A stretch of DNA of 64,000 bases from an uncultured Microbacterium sp. (GTDB taxonomy: Bacteria; Actinomycetota; Actinomycetes; Actinomycetales; Microbacteriaceae). Where the stretch lies: the NCBI RefSeq assembly GCF_937927635.1, contig NZ_CALBRW010000017.1:62001-126000 (forward strand). The letters run 5' to 3'. Shown here piece after piece: positions 56,533 through 63,995 of this stretch (position 1 is the stretch's first letter; each line of letters opens with the position of its first letter). Under the pieces are notes generated by a model, which saw only the letters and a program-made list of their open reading frames with translations, ran no database searches and had not been told where the DNA came from. The translations under genes were made by a program, and so were the position numbers.

Positions 56533-56862
56533 GTGAGGACTGTCGAGACGGCTCAAACTTTTCTGACCGCTGCTGAGGTCGACGCTCTCATCGGCGACTA
56601 CCTGGGCGGGATGGGCGTCAAGCAGCTCGCGGAGCGGTACGGAATCCATCGTGCCACGGTGTTCTCCCACCTCCGCCGCCGGAACGTGCCGAGTCGTCGG
56701 CCGGGGCTGGGCCTCGACGAGAAGGCGGAGGCCGTGCGGCTTGCGCGAGCGGGAGTCTCGATGCGGGCGATCGGTCGCCGGATGGGTGTCGACCGCAAGG
56801 CCGTGCGAGCGGCGCTGGTCGAGGCTGGGCTCATCGTGGACGACGCCAGCGACGGTGCATAG
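56533..56862 (+). CDS. Recombinase-type helix-turn-helix protein
   Basis: A protein of about 109 residues from GTG 56533 with two helix-turn-helix units: LGGMGVKQLAERYGIHRATV with FSHLRRRNVP, then RAGVSMRAIGRRMGVDRKAV with RAALVEAGL. This matches the C-terminal part of large serine recombinases or the short HTH proteins derived from them. No catalytic domain precedes it, so it is either a stand-alone DNA-binding protein or a remnant; an earlier ATG at 56461 is possible. Supports the view that this stretch came with a mobile element. Confidence 0.6.
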   Translation: MRTVETAQTFLTAAEVDALIGDYLGGMGVKQLAERYGIHRATVFSHLRRRNVPSRRPGLGLDEKAEAVRLARAGVSMRAIGRRMGVDRKAVRAALVEAGLIVDDASDGA

Positions 56863-56891
56863 CGCACCTCCGCGCCGCTGATCCACCGGGG

Positions 56892-57245
56892 TTGCCGGCG
56901 CACCTCGTCGGTGACGAACGCCGAGAGGAACCGGCGAGGCCGAGCTTGAGTGAACTGGCGACCGACGAACAAACCGCGCGAATGGTGCTGTCTATGCTCG
57001 TCGAACCCAACGATCCGGACGGGCCACATCCTGGCTCCCCCGGAGCTGCCGAGACGCTCTGGCTCGCCGAGTGCGATGGAGCGGTGGTGAGCCTCAGCGC
57101 CGTGGATGCGCAGGTCTGGCGCGCCCGTTTCAGCGCACCGGAGGCGAAGGACGTGGCTATGAGCATCGCCCAGGTTCAGCAGTCTGACGTCCGAGCGCCG
57201 TCTCGATCGTCGACGCCGATTCGGGACCGGATGAGCTGGACCTAG
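56892..57245 (+). pseudogene. Truncated DprA-like N-terminal fragment
   Basis: A 117-codon frame whose middle, ARMVLSMLVEPNDPD with GAAETLWLAE after it, resembles the N-terminus of a second DprA-type protein and also the genuine DprA of this window (WSVLVEPGDG, GAQEAL). The Rossmann core and all later motifs are missing, and the last 20 codons look random. A further frame continues to about 57285 without homology. Read as a decayed gene; homology is by eye only. Confidence 0.5.
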
Positions 57246-57324
57246 CCGCAACCGACTACGAGGTGCCCGCGTCCATTGGCTGAGCGGCACGGCGGACCGC
57301 TGCCGATCCGGGCCGACCTGGCCA

Positions 57325-57342
57325 CCTGAGAGCGCTCTCAGG
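57325..57342. promoter_or_regulatory. 18-bp palindromic operator upstream of the kinase
   Basis: CCTGAGAGCGCTCTCAGG is a perfect palindrome, identical to one at 60929-60946, with three more shared bases (CCA) before it and GCGAGC after one mismatch. It lies 28 bases before the -10 TATCGT of the kinase transcript, about -58 to -41, the place of an activator. Proposed binding site for the response regulator at 58871-59545. The rest of the gap 56863-57399 holds only the DprA-like fragment. Confidence 0.7.
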
Positions 57343-57370
57343 CGCGAGCACACCGCTGAATCGGCTGGGA

Positions 57371-57376
57371 TATCGT
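57371..57376 (+). promoter_or_regulatory. -10 hexamer for the leader ORF and kinase
   Basis: TATCGT, 6 bases, ATG 57383. Same hexamer and spacing as the DEAD-box gene promoter at 41707-41702. Confidence 0.5.
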
Positions 57377-57382
57377 TCGGCC

Positions 57383-57403
57383 ATGGCAAGGGCGGAGCGA
57401 TGA
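57383..57403 (+). CDS. Six-residue leaderless leader ORF coupled to the kinase
   Basis: ATG GCA AGG GCG GAG CGA TGA encodes MARAER. Its TGA overlaps the kinase ATG (57400) as ATGA, and its codons contain the AAGGGCGGAG ribosome binding site for the kinase. A ribosome that starts on the leaderless end could thus reinitiate on the kinase. Too short to be assigned any other role. Confidence 0.45.
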   Translation: MARAER

Positions 57404-58830
57404 ATCACGGCACCAGCACGAGCTCGTCTCGCGCGCCGGAGCCGCTGCGCGGCGTCATCGGGGTTCGAGCCCGAGCAGCGCTGGCCGCCACCATCATCGT
57501 CGCCGTCGCGCTCGCGCTGGGTTCGGCGGCGCTCGTACTGCTGCTGCGGCGCTCGTTGAGCGCGAGTGTCGAGGCGTCGGTGCAGGACCGCGTCGAGGAG
57601 GTCTTCGTCGAGCTCGAGGCGATCCCGGCTGGAACGAGCGCCGACGCGCTGGCGCGGTCGCTAGGGTCGACCGCGCAGAGCGCGTCGCGCCAGGGCACGG
57701 TCGTGCAGATCCTCACCGCCGACGGCGACGTGGCGAGCCAGTCGGCCGACCTGGAAGGTGAGCCTGCGCTCGGCCAGCCCCTCGACCCCGCCGACGGGAT
57801 CGTCTGGGACGATGCGACGCTGCCGGTGGAGGAGGAAGAGGCGTACCGAGTCGCGCGCGCCGCCATCGGGACGCCGACCGGGACGTACACCGTCCTCGTC
57901 GCGCAGTCGCTCGAGTCGGTGGACGAGAGCACGGCCGCAGTGCTGCCGCTGCTGGCGATCGGCTACCCCATCCTTGTGCTCGTCGTCGCTGTCTCGACGT
58001 ACTGGCTCGTTGGTCGCTCGCTGCAGCCGGTGGAGGCCATCCGTGCGAAGGTGGCCGCGATCGGCGGACGGCAGTTGACCGAGCGCGTGCCCGTCCCCGC
58101 GGCGCAGGACGAGATCGGCCGGCTGGCCGTGACGATGAATGGGATGCTGGGGCGGCTGGAGGCGGCTCAGCTCTCGCAGCGGCGGTTCGTCGCCGACGCC
58201 AGCCACGAGCTGCGCAGCCCGATCGCCACGATCAAGGCGATGGGGGAGACGGTCGTCGCCCATCCCGACGGGGCGCTCTCTGGGACCGCCGCGGAGGCTT
58301 TCGTCGAGGAGGCGACACGGATGGAGCGGCTCGTGAACGGGCTGCTGCTGCTCGCCCGAGCTGACGAGCGGGGGCTCGCCCGAGAGCAGCATGACGTCGA
58401 CCTCGACGATCTGCTCGCGGCCGAGCGCGACCGCATCCGCTCCACCACCGCCTTGACGGTCGAGGCGAGGATCGAGGCGGTGCGCGTCTCTGGGTCGTCG
58501 CCTCAGCTGGCCCAGGCCGTCCGGAACCTCGTCGACAATGCCGTGCGGCACGCGCGCGAGGTGGTGGCGCTGAGTGTGCGAGCCGAGGCCGGCATTGCCG
58601 TCATCGAAGTGCGCGACGACGGGCCGGGCATCCCCGCCGCCGACCGGGAGCGCGTGTTCGACCGCTTCGTGCGGCTGGACGAGAGCAGGGCCCGCGACGA
58701 GGGCGGCACCGGACTCGGCCTCGCGATCGTCAAGGAGATCGTGCTCGCTCACGGCGGCAAGGTCGAGGTCGTCGACAGCGGCACCGGAGCTGCGCTGCGC
58801 GTCACGCTGCCGCGGCAGCGCGAGGCGTGA
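57400..58830 (+). CDS. Sensor histidine kinase of the convergent system
   Basis: A 476-residue sensor with membrane segments at about 27-50 and 181-204, an extracytoplasmic domain of about 130 residues between, a HAMP, phosphoacceptor FVADASHELRSPIATIKAM (His269) and the HATPase motifs NLVDNAVRHA, DDGPGIPAADRERVF and GGTGLGLAIVKEI. It converges on its probable partner regulator (40-base gap) instead of sharing an operon. The two transcripts each carry the same 18-bp palindrome upstream. The signal is unknown; the genes nearby point to envelope stress. Confidence 0.9.
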   Translation: MNHGTSTSSSRAPEPLRGVIGVRARAALAATIIVAVALALGSAALVLLLRRSLSASVEASVQDRVEEVFVELEAIPAGTSADALARSLGSTAQSASRQGTVVQILTADGDVASQSADLEGEPALGQPLDPADGIVWDDATLPVEEEEAYRVARAAIGTPTGTYTVLVAQSLESVDESTAAVLPLLAIGYPILVLVVAVSTYWLVGRSLQPVEAIRAKVAAIGGRQLTERVPVPAAQDEIGRLAVTMNGMLGRLEAAQLSQRRFVADASHELRSPIATIKAMGETVVAHPDGALSGTAAEAFVEEATRMERLVNGLLLLARADERGLAREQHDVDLDDLLAAERDRIRSTTALTVEARIEAVRVSGSSPQLAQAVRNLVDNAVRHAREVVALSVRAEAGIAVIEVRDDGPGIPAADRERVFDRFVRLDESRARDEGGTGLGLAIVKEIVLAHGGKVEVVDSGTGAALRVTLPRQREA

Positions 58831-58870
58831 CGCCGGGCGTGACGACGCGGACGGACCCGGACTCGAGAGG

Positions 58871-59545
58871 TCAGTCCCGAGCTATGAGTCGATAGCCGAC
58901 ACCGCGCACCGTCCTGATCGATGTGCGTCCGAACGGCTGGTCAATCTTCTTCCTTAGGTAGCCGATGTAGACCTCCACCACGTTGTGGTCGCCCTCGTAG
59001 GCCGCGTCCCAGACCGCCTCCACGATCTGCGTCTTCGTGGCGACCTCGCCGGGGTGCCGCATCAAGAACTCGAGCAGCCCGAACTCCCGCGGCGTGAGCG
59101 CGATCTCCGTCCCGCCGCGCTCGACGCGGTGGCGCACCGGATCCAGCGAAAGGTCGCCCACGCTGAGCGCGACCGGCCGCTCCGGCGCGCCGCGGCGCAC
59201 GAGCGCTCGCAGCCTCGCGACGAGCACGATGAACGAGCACGGCTTGATCAGGTAGTCGTCGGCACCCAGGTCGAAGGCATCCGCCTGGTCGTATTCTCCG
59301 TCCTTCGCCGTCAGCATCAGCACGGGCGTCCAGATGCCGGCTGCGCGCATGCCCTCGCACACCTTGTAGCCGTTGAGGCCCGGCAGCATGATGTCCAGCA
59401 CCACGACGTCGTACTGCTGCTCCTTGGCCTTCCACAGTCCGTCGATGCCGTTGTCGGCCCAGTCGACGCTGAACGCCTCGGCGATCAGCCCGTGTCGGAC
59501 CGCCTCGGCCAGCCGTCGTTCGTCCTCCACAAGCAGCACCCGCAT
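58871..59545 (-). CDS. OmpR-family response regulator of the convergent system
   Basis: A 224-residue regulator: receiver with VLLVEDERRLAEAV, phosphoacceptor Asp51 (VLDIMLPGLNGYKV) and LTAKDGEYDQADAFDLGADD, and a winged-helix domain (LTPREFGLLEFLMRHPGEV with VYIGYLRKKI). Start ATG 59545 is taken over ATG 59554 because CACAAT lies 7 bases upstream. Last gene of the PepSY-DedA-regulator set; its own leaderless promoter may add a separate start. Confidence 0.9.
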   Translation of the reverse strand: MRVLLVEDERRLAEAVRHGLIAEAFSVDWADNGIDGLWKAKEQQYDVVVLDIMLPGLNGYKVCEGMRAAGIWTPVLMLTAKDGEYDQADAFDLGADDYLIKPCSFIVLVARLRALVRRGAPERPVALSVGDLSLDPVRHRVERGGTEIALTPREFGLLEFLMRHPGEVATKTQIVEAVWDAAYEGDHNVVEVYIGYLRKKIDQPFGRTSIRTVRGVGYRLIARD

Positions 59546-59552
59546 GCGTTCC

Positions 59553-59558
59553 ATTGTG
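59553..59558 (-). promoter_or_regulatory. Possible -10 of an internal leaderless promoter for the regulator
   Basis: CACAAT on the minus strand, 7 bases, ATG 59545. First base deviates from TANNNT. Confidence 0.35.
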
Positions 59559-59585
59559 ACTGCCGCGCTCCACTCCCGTGGTCGT

Positions 59586-60218
59586 TCAGTCCGCGTCGCG
59601 CAGGCGTGCCGCTCGGCGAGCGCGCACCACCTCGATCACCAGCGGGACGACAGAGATCGCGACGACCGCAAGGGCGATGGCGTCGACGTTGTGCGCGACC
59701 CGCGGCACGCCGCCGAGCCACCGCCCGGCGAGCACGGCGATCGCGACCCACGCGACCGCCCCGAGCACGTTCCAGAGGACGAAGGTGCGGTACGGCAGGC
59801 GGGACATTCCCACGACCGGTGGAACGAAGGTGCGCGCGATCGGCACGAAGCGAGCCAGCACGAGCGCTCTCGCGCCGTGCTTGAGGAAGAACGCGTCCGC
59901 CTGCTCGAGATATGAGGACTTGAGGATCCTCGCGTCAGGCGAGAACAGCCGCCGACCGTAGCGCCGACCCAGCAGGTAGCCGATCTGATCGCCGGCAATG
60001 GCTGCGGCCGCCGCGACGACCAGCACGAGCGGGATGGGAAGGCCGAGCTGCGGGCTCAGCAGTCCGGCGGCGAACAGCAGGCTGTCGCCCGGCAGGAAGG
60101 GGAACAGCAGTCCCGTCTCGACGAAGATGATGGCGGCGAGGGCGAGCAGCACCCACGGCCCTGCTCCGGTGAGGAGCGAGACCGGGTCGAGCAGGCCTGC
60201 GAGGAAGACGTCGGGCAC
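59586..60218 (-). CDS. DedA-family membrane protein
   Basis: A 210-residue membrane protein of the DedA/SNARE-associated type, now thought to flip or recycle undecaprenyl phosphate or other lipids. It has FVETGLLFPFLPGDSLLFAAG, the RYGRRLFSPDARILKSSYLEQADAFFLKHG loop region and the LARFVPIARTFVPPVVGMSRLPYRTF block with the conserved Arg. GTG 60218 has GGAGAATC upstream. It lies between PepSY and the regulator, so it is probably part of the same stress response. Confidence 0.92.
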   Translation of the reverse strand: MPDVFLAGLLDPVSLLTGAGPWVLLALAAIIFVETGLLFPFLPGDSLLFAAGLLSPQLGLPIPLVLVVAAAAAIAGDQIGYLLGRRYGRRLFSPDARILKSSYLEQADAFFLKHGARALVLARFVPIARTFVPPVVGMSRLPYRTFVLWNVLGAVAWVAIAVLAGRWLGGVPRVAHNVDAIALAVVAISVVPLVIEVVRARRAARLRDAD

Positions 60219-60263
60219 GTGTGATTCTCCTGATTCATCGGACTGACGCTGAGCGTGCGACAG

Positions 60264-60292
60264 CGCCGGCGGAGCGCGTTGCTCCGCCGGCG
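60264..60292 (-). terminator. Hairpin between PepSY and DedA genes
   Basis: A perfect 12-bp stem, CGCCGGCGGAGC and its complement, with a 5-base loop, 12 bases beyond the PepSY stop. It may partly end transcription or protect the PepSY message, giving more PepSY than DedA or regulator. Confidence 0.55.
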
Positions 60293-60303
60293 GTGGTCGG
60301 GGG

Positions 60304-60822
60304 TCAGGTGTTGGGGTCTTCGGCGCCGTTCTCGCCCGTCTCGTCCTGCTGCTCGGTGCCGTTCTCGGTGGCCTCGTCGGTGCACTCGGGCTCGTCAGCC
60401 TCCTGCGCGAGCACGCTCGCGTCGCCGGCGTCGACCTTGACCTCGATCACGGAGCCGTCGGCCGCGGTCACCTGGACCTCGTAGACGACGTAGCCGTTCT
60501 CGTCCTCGAGCGTCGCGTCGCCGGCGGTGCCGGGCACCGCTGCGAGCGCTGCTGCCGTCGCCTCCTCGGGCGTGACCGTGGCGAGGCTCTGCAGGCTCGC
60601 GGCCTCGTCGGCCTCGGACAGCTCCGTGTCGGTGCCGTCGGGGGAGGTCGCGTCCTGCGGCGCCTGCACGGTGCCCGTGTACGACGGTTCCTGCTCGTCG
60701 GTCGCCGAGGACGACGGCTGCGTGCTGTCGGGGTTCGCCGCCATGGCGAGGCCGGCTCCACCGAAGGCGAGCGTCGTGGCGATGATGCCGGTCACGGCTG
60801 CCTTCTTCTTGAGGTTCTTCAT
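60304..60822 (-). CDS. Secreted PepSY-domain protein
   Basis: A 172-residue exported protein. The signal peptide (MKNLKKKAAVTGIIATTLAF, cleaved near AMA-A) is followed by an acidic Ser/Thr-rich stretch, one PepSY domain (TPEEATAAALAAVPG through YVVYEVQVTAADGSVIEVKVDAGDASVL) and an acidic tail. PepSY domains are thought to inhibit proteases or sense at the envelope. ATG 60822 has AGGAGCGCACC upstream. It heads the PepSY-DedA-regulator set and has the palindrome in its promoter region. Confidence 0.88.
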   Translation of the reverse strand: MKNLKKKAAVTGIIATTLAFGGAGLAMAANPDSTQPSSSATDEQEPSYTGTVQAPQDATSPDGTDTELSEADEAASLQSLATVTPEEATAAALAAVPGTAGDATLEDENGYVVYEVQVTAADGSVIEVKVDAGDASVLAQEADEPECTDEATENGTEQQDETGENGAEDPNT

Positions 60823-60928
60823 GGTGCGCTCCTGTTCGGTTTCCGAACCCTTGCCGGTCCGGGCCGACCCGGTGATCGAGTCGATGTGATGAGACTCCCG
60901 GTCCGGCACTGTGGCGACTCTGAGACCA

Positions 60929-60946
60929 CCTGAGAGCGCTCTCAGG
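60929..60946. promoter_or_regulatory. 18-bp palindromic operator between PepSY and PAP2 genes
   Basis: CCTGAGAGCGCTCTCAGG, identical to 57325-57342. On the minus strand TCTCAGG is followed 11 bases later by TCTCAGA, a third half-site in the direct-repeat phase used by OmpR-type regulators. It lies 106 bases before the PepSY ATG and 73 bases before the PAP2 ATG; no clean -10 for either is visible. Confidence 0.7.
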
Positions 60947-61019
60947 TGCGAGCGCCGCAGGCGTGCTCGATCGGGAACGCCGTGCCAGGATCGCTCCAGG
61001 CCGGCGGACAGGAGCATCG

Positions 61020-61850
61020 ATGCAGCGGGATCGCGAGGACCCGAAGCAGACGGGTCCCGACGCGGAAGTCGAGGTCGAGCGCCACCTGGGCACGAAGGAT
61101 CTGACCCGTTGGCCGTCGCGCGCCGGCCGGGTCGGCGCTTTGATGGTCCACCGCCTGAGCGAGCTGCTCGGGCCTCACGCGGCTCTCGTCCTCATCCTGG
61201 CGGTCGGCGCGGTGGTCGCAGCGCTCGCGACGCTCGCGGCGGCCTGGGTCTACGACGCGGTGACAGAATCCGACGGCGTCGCAGGCTTGGACCGTCCGGT
61301 GCTCGCGGCGTTCGTGACGGTTAGGTCGCCGTGGCTCGATACGGCGGTGACGTGGTAAACGAACATCGGCGGCGTGATCGTGATGCCGATCATCGCCGTG
61401 CTCGCCATCGTCGTGCTGACGCTGCGTCGCCGCAACTGGGCGCCGGTTCTGATCATCGGGGCCGCGGGCGTGGGATCGCTGCTGATGACGGTCGTCGGCA
61501 AGGGACTCGTCGCGCGGGTGCGGCCGGGGTTCAACGACGCCGTGCCACCGTTCGAGCATTCGCCCTCGTTCCCAAGTGGGCACACGCTCAACGCCACAGC
61601 GATTGCGGGCGCGATCGCCTACATGCTGCTCCTGCGGCAGTCGAGCCGTGTCGTCCAGGTCGCGACCATCGCCGTGGCCGTGGTGTTCGCCGTCAGCATC
61701 GGCATCAGCCGCATCTACCTCGGCCACCACTGGTTCACCGACGTGCTCGTCGCATGGATGTTGGGAGTGGGCTGGCTCGCGGTCGTCATCACCGCGCACC
61801 GGCTCTATCTCACCGCGCGGCATCGACAGCAGACAGCCCTTGCGACGTAG
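61020..61850 (+). pseudogene. PAP2-family phosphatase interrupted by one in-frame stop
   Basis: The reading frame holds all PAP2 phosphatase parts: an N-terminal membrane region, then the motifs GKGLVARVRPG, SFPSGHTLNATA and SRIYLGHHWFTDVLVAW. Such enzymes dephosphorylate undecaprenyl pyrophosphate or phosphatidate-type lipids. A TAA at 61356-61358 splits it in frame at TW-stop-TNIGG, where relatives have a Tyr or Phe; TAC to TAA is a single change. ATG 61020 has AGGAGCATCG upstream. Translation could restart at GTG 61374 but would lack the first membrane part. A sequencing error remains possible. Confidence 0.8.
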
Positions 61851-62244
61851 CGCTCGCGCACCCGTTCGGCCTGCTCGGGCGTCAGCTTGCAGGGGATGTG
61901 TGCTGAAGTGCCCGCGTCCGTCGTCGGGTAACGAAGAAGGCGCGGATTGCGCGCCCGTCGTCATCGTGGCCGAGTTGTGCAGCCAGTTCGGCGGGGGGTC
62001 ATGGGCATGGCATGCGCTGAGGGTACCCCGCGAAGGGCTGCACGCTCGAGAGCTGGCCTCGGTGCCCTGTAAGCGTGCTGGGCAGGCGCTGATGAGGGAG
62101 CCCACGCAAGTGACTGATTGGAGAGTGGGGACGGAAATAGGTCCGTCGCCCACCGGACTTGAACTGGTCGAACGCTCCGGCTATCGATCGACTCGTCGTC
62201 TTCGGTGAGGTAGCGAACCTCGGTGTCCAGCAGCTGGCCGCCGC
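61851..62244. other. Intergenic stretch without a recognised gene
   Basis: 394 bases between the PAP2 pseudogene and the end of the multicopper oxidase gene. No frame here looks like a known protein. GGGGACGG and CCGTCGCCC near 62127-62150 can pair into a short hairpin with one bulge and may end the oxidase transcript. A short frame beginning MSGGQLLDTEVRYLTEDDES on the minus strand from 62248 is open but unlike any family I know. Confidence 0.5.
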
Positions 62245-63708
62245 TCATGCAGCCTTGACCGTTCCCATCATCCCTAGGTCCTCGTGATCGAGGATGTGGC
62301 AGTGGTAGACCGTGAGGCCCGTGAACCGTGCGAAGTCGATGCGCACCACGACCGAGCCCTGAGCCGGGACGTTCACGACGTCCCGCCACTGGGTGCCGTC
62401 GATCGCCGATCCGTTCACCTGGATCAGCTGCATCGGCCAGACGTGCAGGTGGAACGGATGATCCATCGGCGTGGGGTTGCGGATCGTCCACTCCTCCACG
62501 GTCTCCGCGCCGACGCGCTGATCGATGCGCCCCGCGTCGAATGCGCGCCCGTCGAAACCCAGGGCCATCATCCCGCCCTGCTGCGGCATGCCCATCCCCA
62601 TGGTCATGGTGAAGGAGATCTCGCGCAGCGCGTCGGGAGTGCGGGAGCGCAGGTCGGCGTCGGGCGCGCGCGGGGGCACGGCGGGCAGCACCGCGGCGTC
62701 GGGCCCGCGAACTTCGACGAAGGCGAGCAGCGCCGGGCCGGAGGAGCTGCCCCCGCCGGCCATCATCCCGCCCATCATGGCGGCGCCCCGGTCGTAGCCG
62801 AGTGTGCGCAGCTGGGCACTTCCGGCCTGCATCGTCACCAGGAGATCCGCCCTGTTGCCGGGAGCCAGCAGGACCTCATCGACGGCGCGGGGCCGCGGTT
62901 CGTGCCCGGAGTCGATGCCCAGGAGCTCCAGCCGCTGACCAGGCAGCGCGAGTCGGAGGTAGCGCGCCGTGCAGGCATTGACGATCCGCCAGCGCTCCCG
63001 CTCCCGCGGCCGCGCGACGATCTCGGGCAGCAGTTGACCGTTGACCATCAGGAAGTCGCCCTCCCGGCCCATCATGCGATCTGCCTCCGAAGCGGCAGCG
63101 ACGGCTCCGCCGGCGAACGAGATGTCCGAGATCACGAGCACCCGCTCGCGGGCGACCGGGAGCGCGTCGCCTTCGACCACGATGGCACCGAAGAGGCCGC
63201 CGAAGATCTGATCGGCGACGTTGCCGTGGTGGTGGGGGTGATACCAGAACACGCCGCTGGGGTGGTCGGGAGGAAGGTCGAAGCGGTAGTCGAACACCTC
63301 GCCGGGTGCGAGGCTGATGAGGGGATTGTCTCCGTTCCCTGTCGGGGAGACGTGGAGCCCATGCGTGTGGAGATTGGTCGGCTCGCGAAGACGGTTCTCG
63401 AGGCGGACCTCGATGCGGTCGCCCGGGCGCACGCGCCACGTCGAGGCCGGGACGCTGCCGTTGTAGCCGAGCACGAGCGCCCTGCGGCCGGCTATCTCGT
63501 TCTCGTGCTCCGCGGCGACCAGCTCGGTGCGGAGCACGCCCCCGCGGCTTCGCAGCGAGCTCGGCTCGGCCAGCGGCCCGGAGGGCGTTGCATCGGGCGA
63601 GGTCCAGGGCAGACCCGTGCTGCTGAGCCCGAGCCCACCGACTACCACGCCCGCGGCGCCGCAGGCGCCCAGCAGCAGAGCCTGGCGGCGGGTGATCGGC
63701 TCCATCAA
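62245..63708 (-). CDS. Tat-exported multicopper oxidase
   Basis: A 487-residue copper oxidase, CueO/CotA-like, probably oxidising Cu(I) or phenols outside the membrane. The signal peptide ITRRQALLLGACGAAG carries the twin-arginine motif. Copper ligands are in NLHTHGLH (about 113-119), FWYHPHHHG (154-162), DHPFHLHVWPM and VYHCHILDHEDLGMM. A Met/Gly-rich loop (RGAAMMGGMMAGGG and MTMGMGMPQQGGMM) resembles the CueO copper-sensing insert. ATG overlaps the SHOCT gene stop (ATGA). Confidence 0.93.
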   Translation of the reverse strand: MMEPITRRQALLLGACGAAGVVVGGLGLSSTGLPWTSPDATPSGPLAEPSSLRSRGGVLRTELVAAEHENEIAGRRALVLGYNGSVPASTWRVRPGDRIEVRLENRLREPTNLHTHGLHVSPTGNGDNPLISLAPGEVFDYRFDLPPDHPSGVFWYHPHHHGNVADQIFGGLFGAIVVEGDALPVARERVLVISDISFAGGAVAAASEADRMMGREGDFLMVNGQLLPEIVARPRERERWRIVNACTARYLRLALPGQRLELLGIDSGHEPRPRAVDEVLLAPGNRADLLVTMQAGSAQLRTLGYDRGAAMMGGMMAGGGSSSGPALLAFVEVRGPDAAVLPAVPPRAPDADLRSRTPDALREISFTMTMGMGMPQQGGMMALGFDGRAFDAGRIDQRVGAETVEEWTIRNPTPMDHPFHLHVWPMQLIQVNGSAIDGTQWRDVVNVPAQGSVVVRIDFARFTGLTVYHCHILDHEDLGMMGTVKAA

Positions 63709-63995
63709 GGAGCGTCGCGCAGGCGTGCGACTCGCTCGTCGTACTCAGCGTGGTCGATCTCGCCACGCGCGTAGCGCTCGTCGAGAATGGCGCGCGCCGA
63801 TCCGCCTCGCGGCTCCGGTGGCCGGTGGCCTCCGCGGTTCAGACCGCCGGTCGCGAGCCGCACCGTCAGGACGACGAGCGCCGCGATGCCCGCGATCATC
63901 AAGAGCAGGAACACCCACCCCATTCCGGGGCCCATGCCGCCCCAGTTGCCCATGCCGCTCCAGTTGCCCATGCCGCTCCAGTTGCCCATCAACAT
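63705..63995 (-). CDS. SHOCT-domain membrane protein with MGNWSG repeats
   Basis: A 96-residue protein: an N-terminal Met/Trp/Gly-rich stretch with three MGNW-type repeats, a membrane segment (WVFLLLMIAGIAALVVLTVRLA, about residues 27-48) and a C-terminal SHOCT motif (ARAILDERYARGEIDHAEYDERVARL). SHOCT proteins often sit beside copper genes. ATG 63995 or 63989 could be the start, or it may lie beyond the window edge. Coupled to the oxidase. Confidence 0.8.
   Translation of the reverse strand: MLMGNWSGMGNWSGMGNWGGMGPGMGWVFLLLMIAGIAALVVLTVRLATGGLNRGGHRPPEPRGGSARAILDERYARGEIDHAEYDERVARLRDAP
63933..63986 (-). repeat. Three tandem 18-base repeats
   Basis: The unit CATGCCGCYCCAGTTGCC (plus strand) occurs three times, encoding GNW(S/G)GM on the minus strand. 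In-frame, so copy number can change without breaking the gene. Confidence 0.9.

Noticed and set aside
62140..62200. tRNA-like T-arm string on the minus strand (GTTCAAGTCC)
   Set aside because: No acceptor, D or anticodon stems can be drawn around it.
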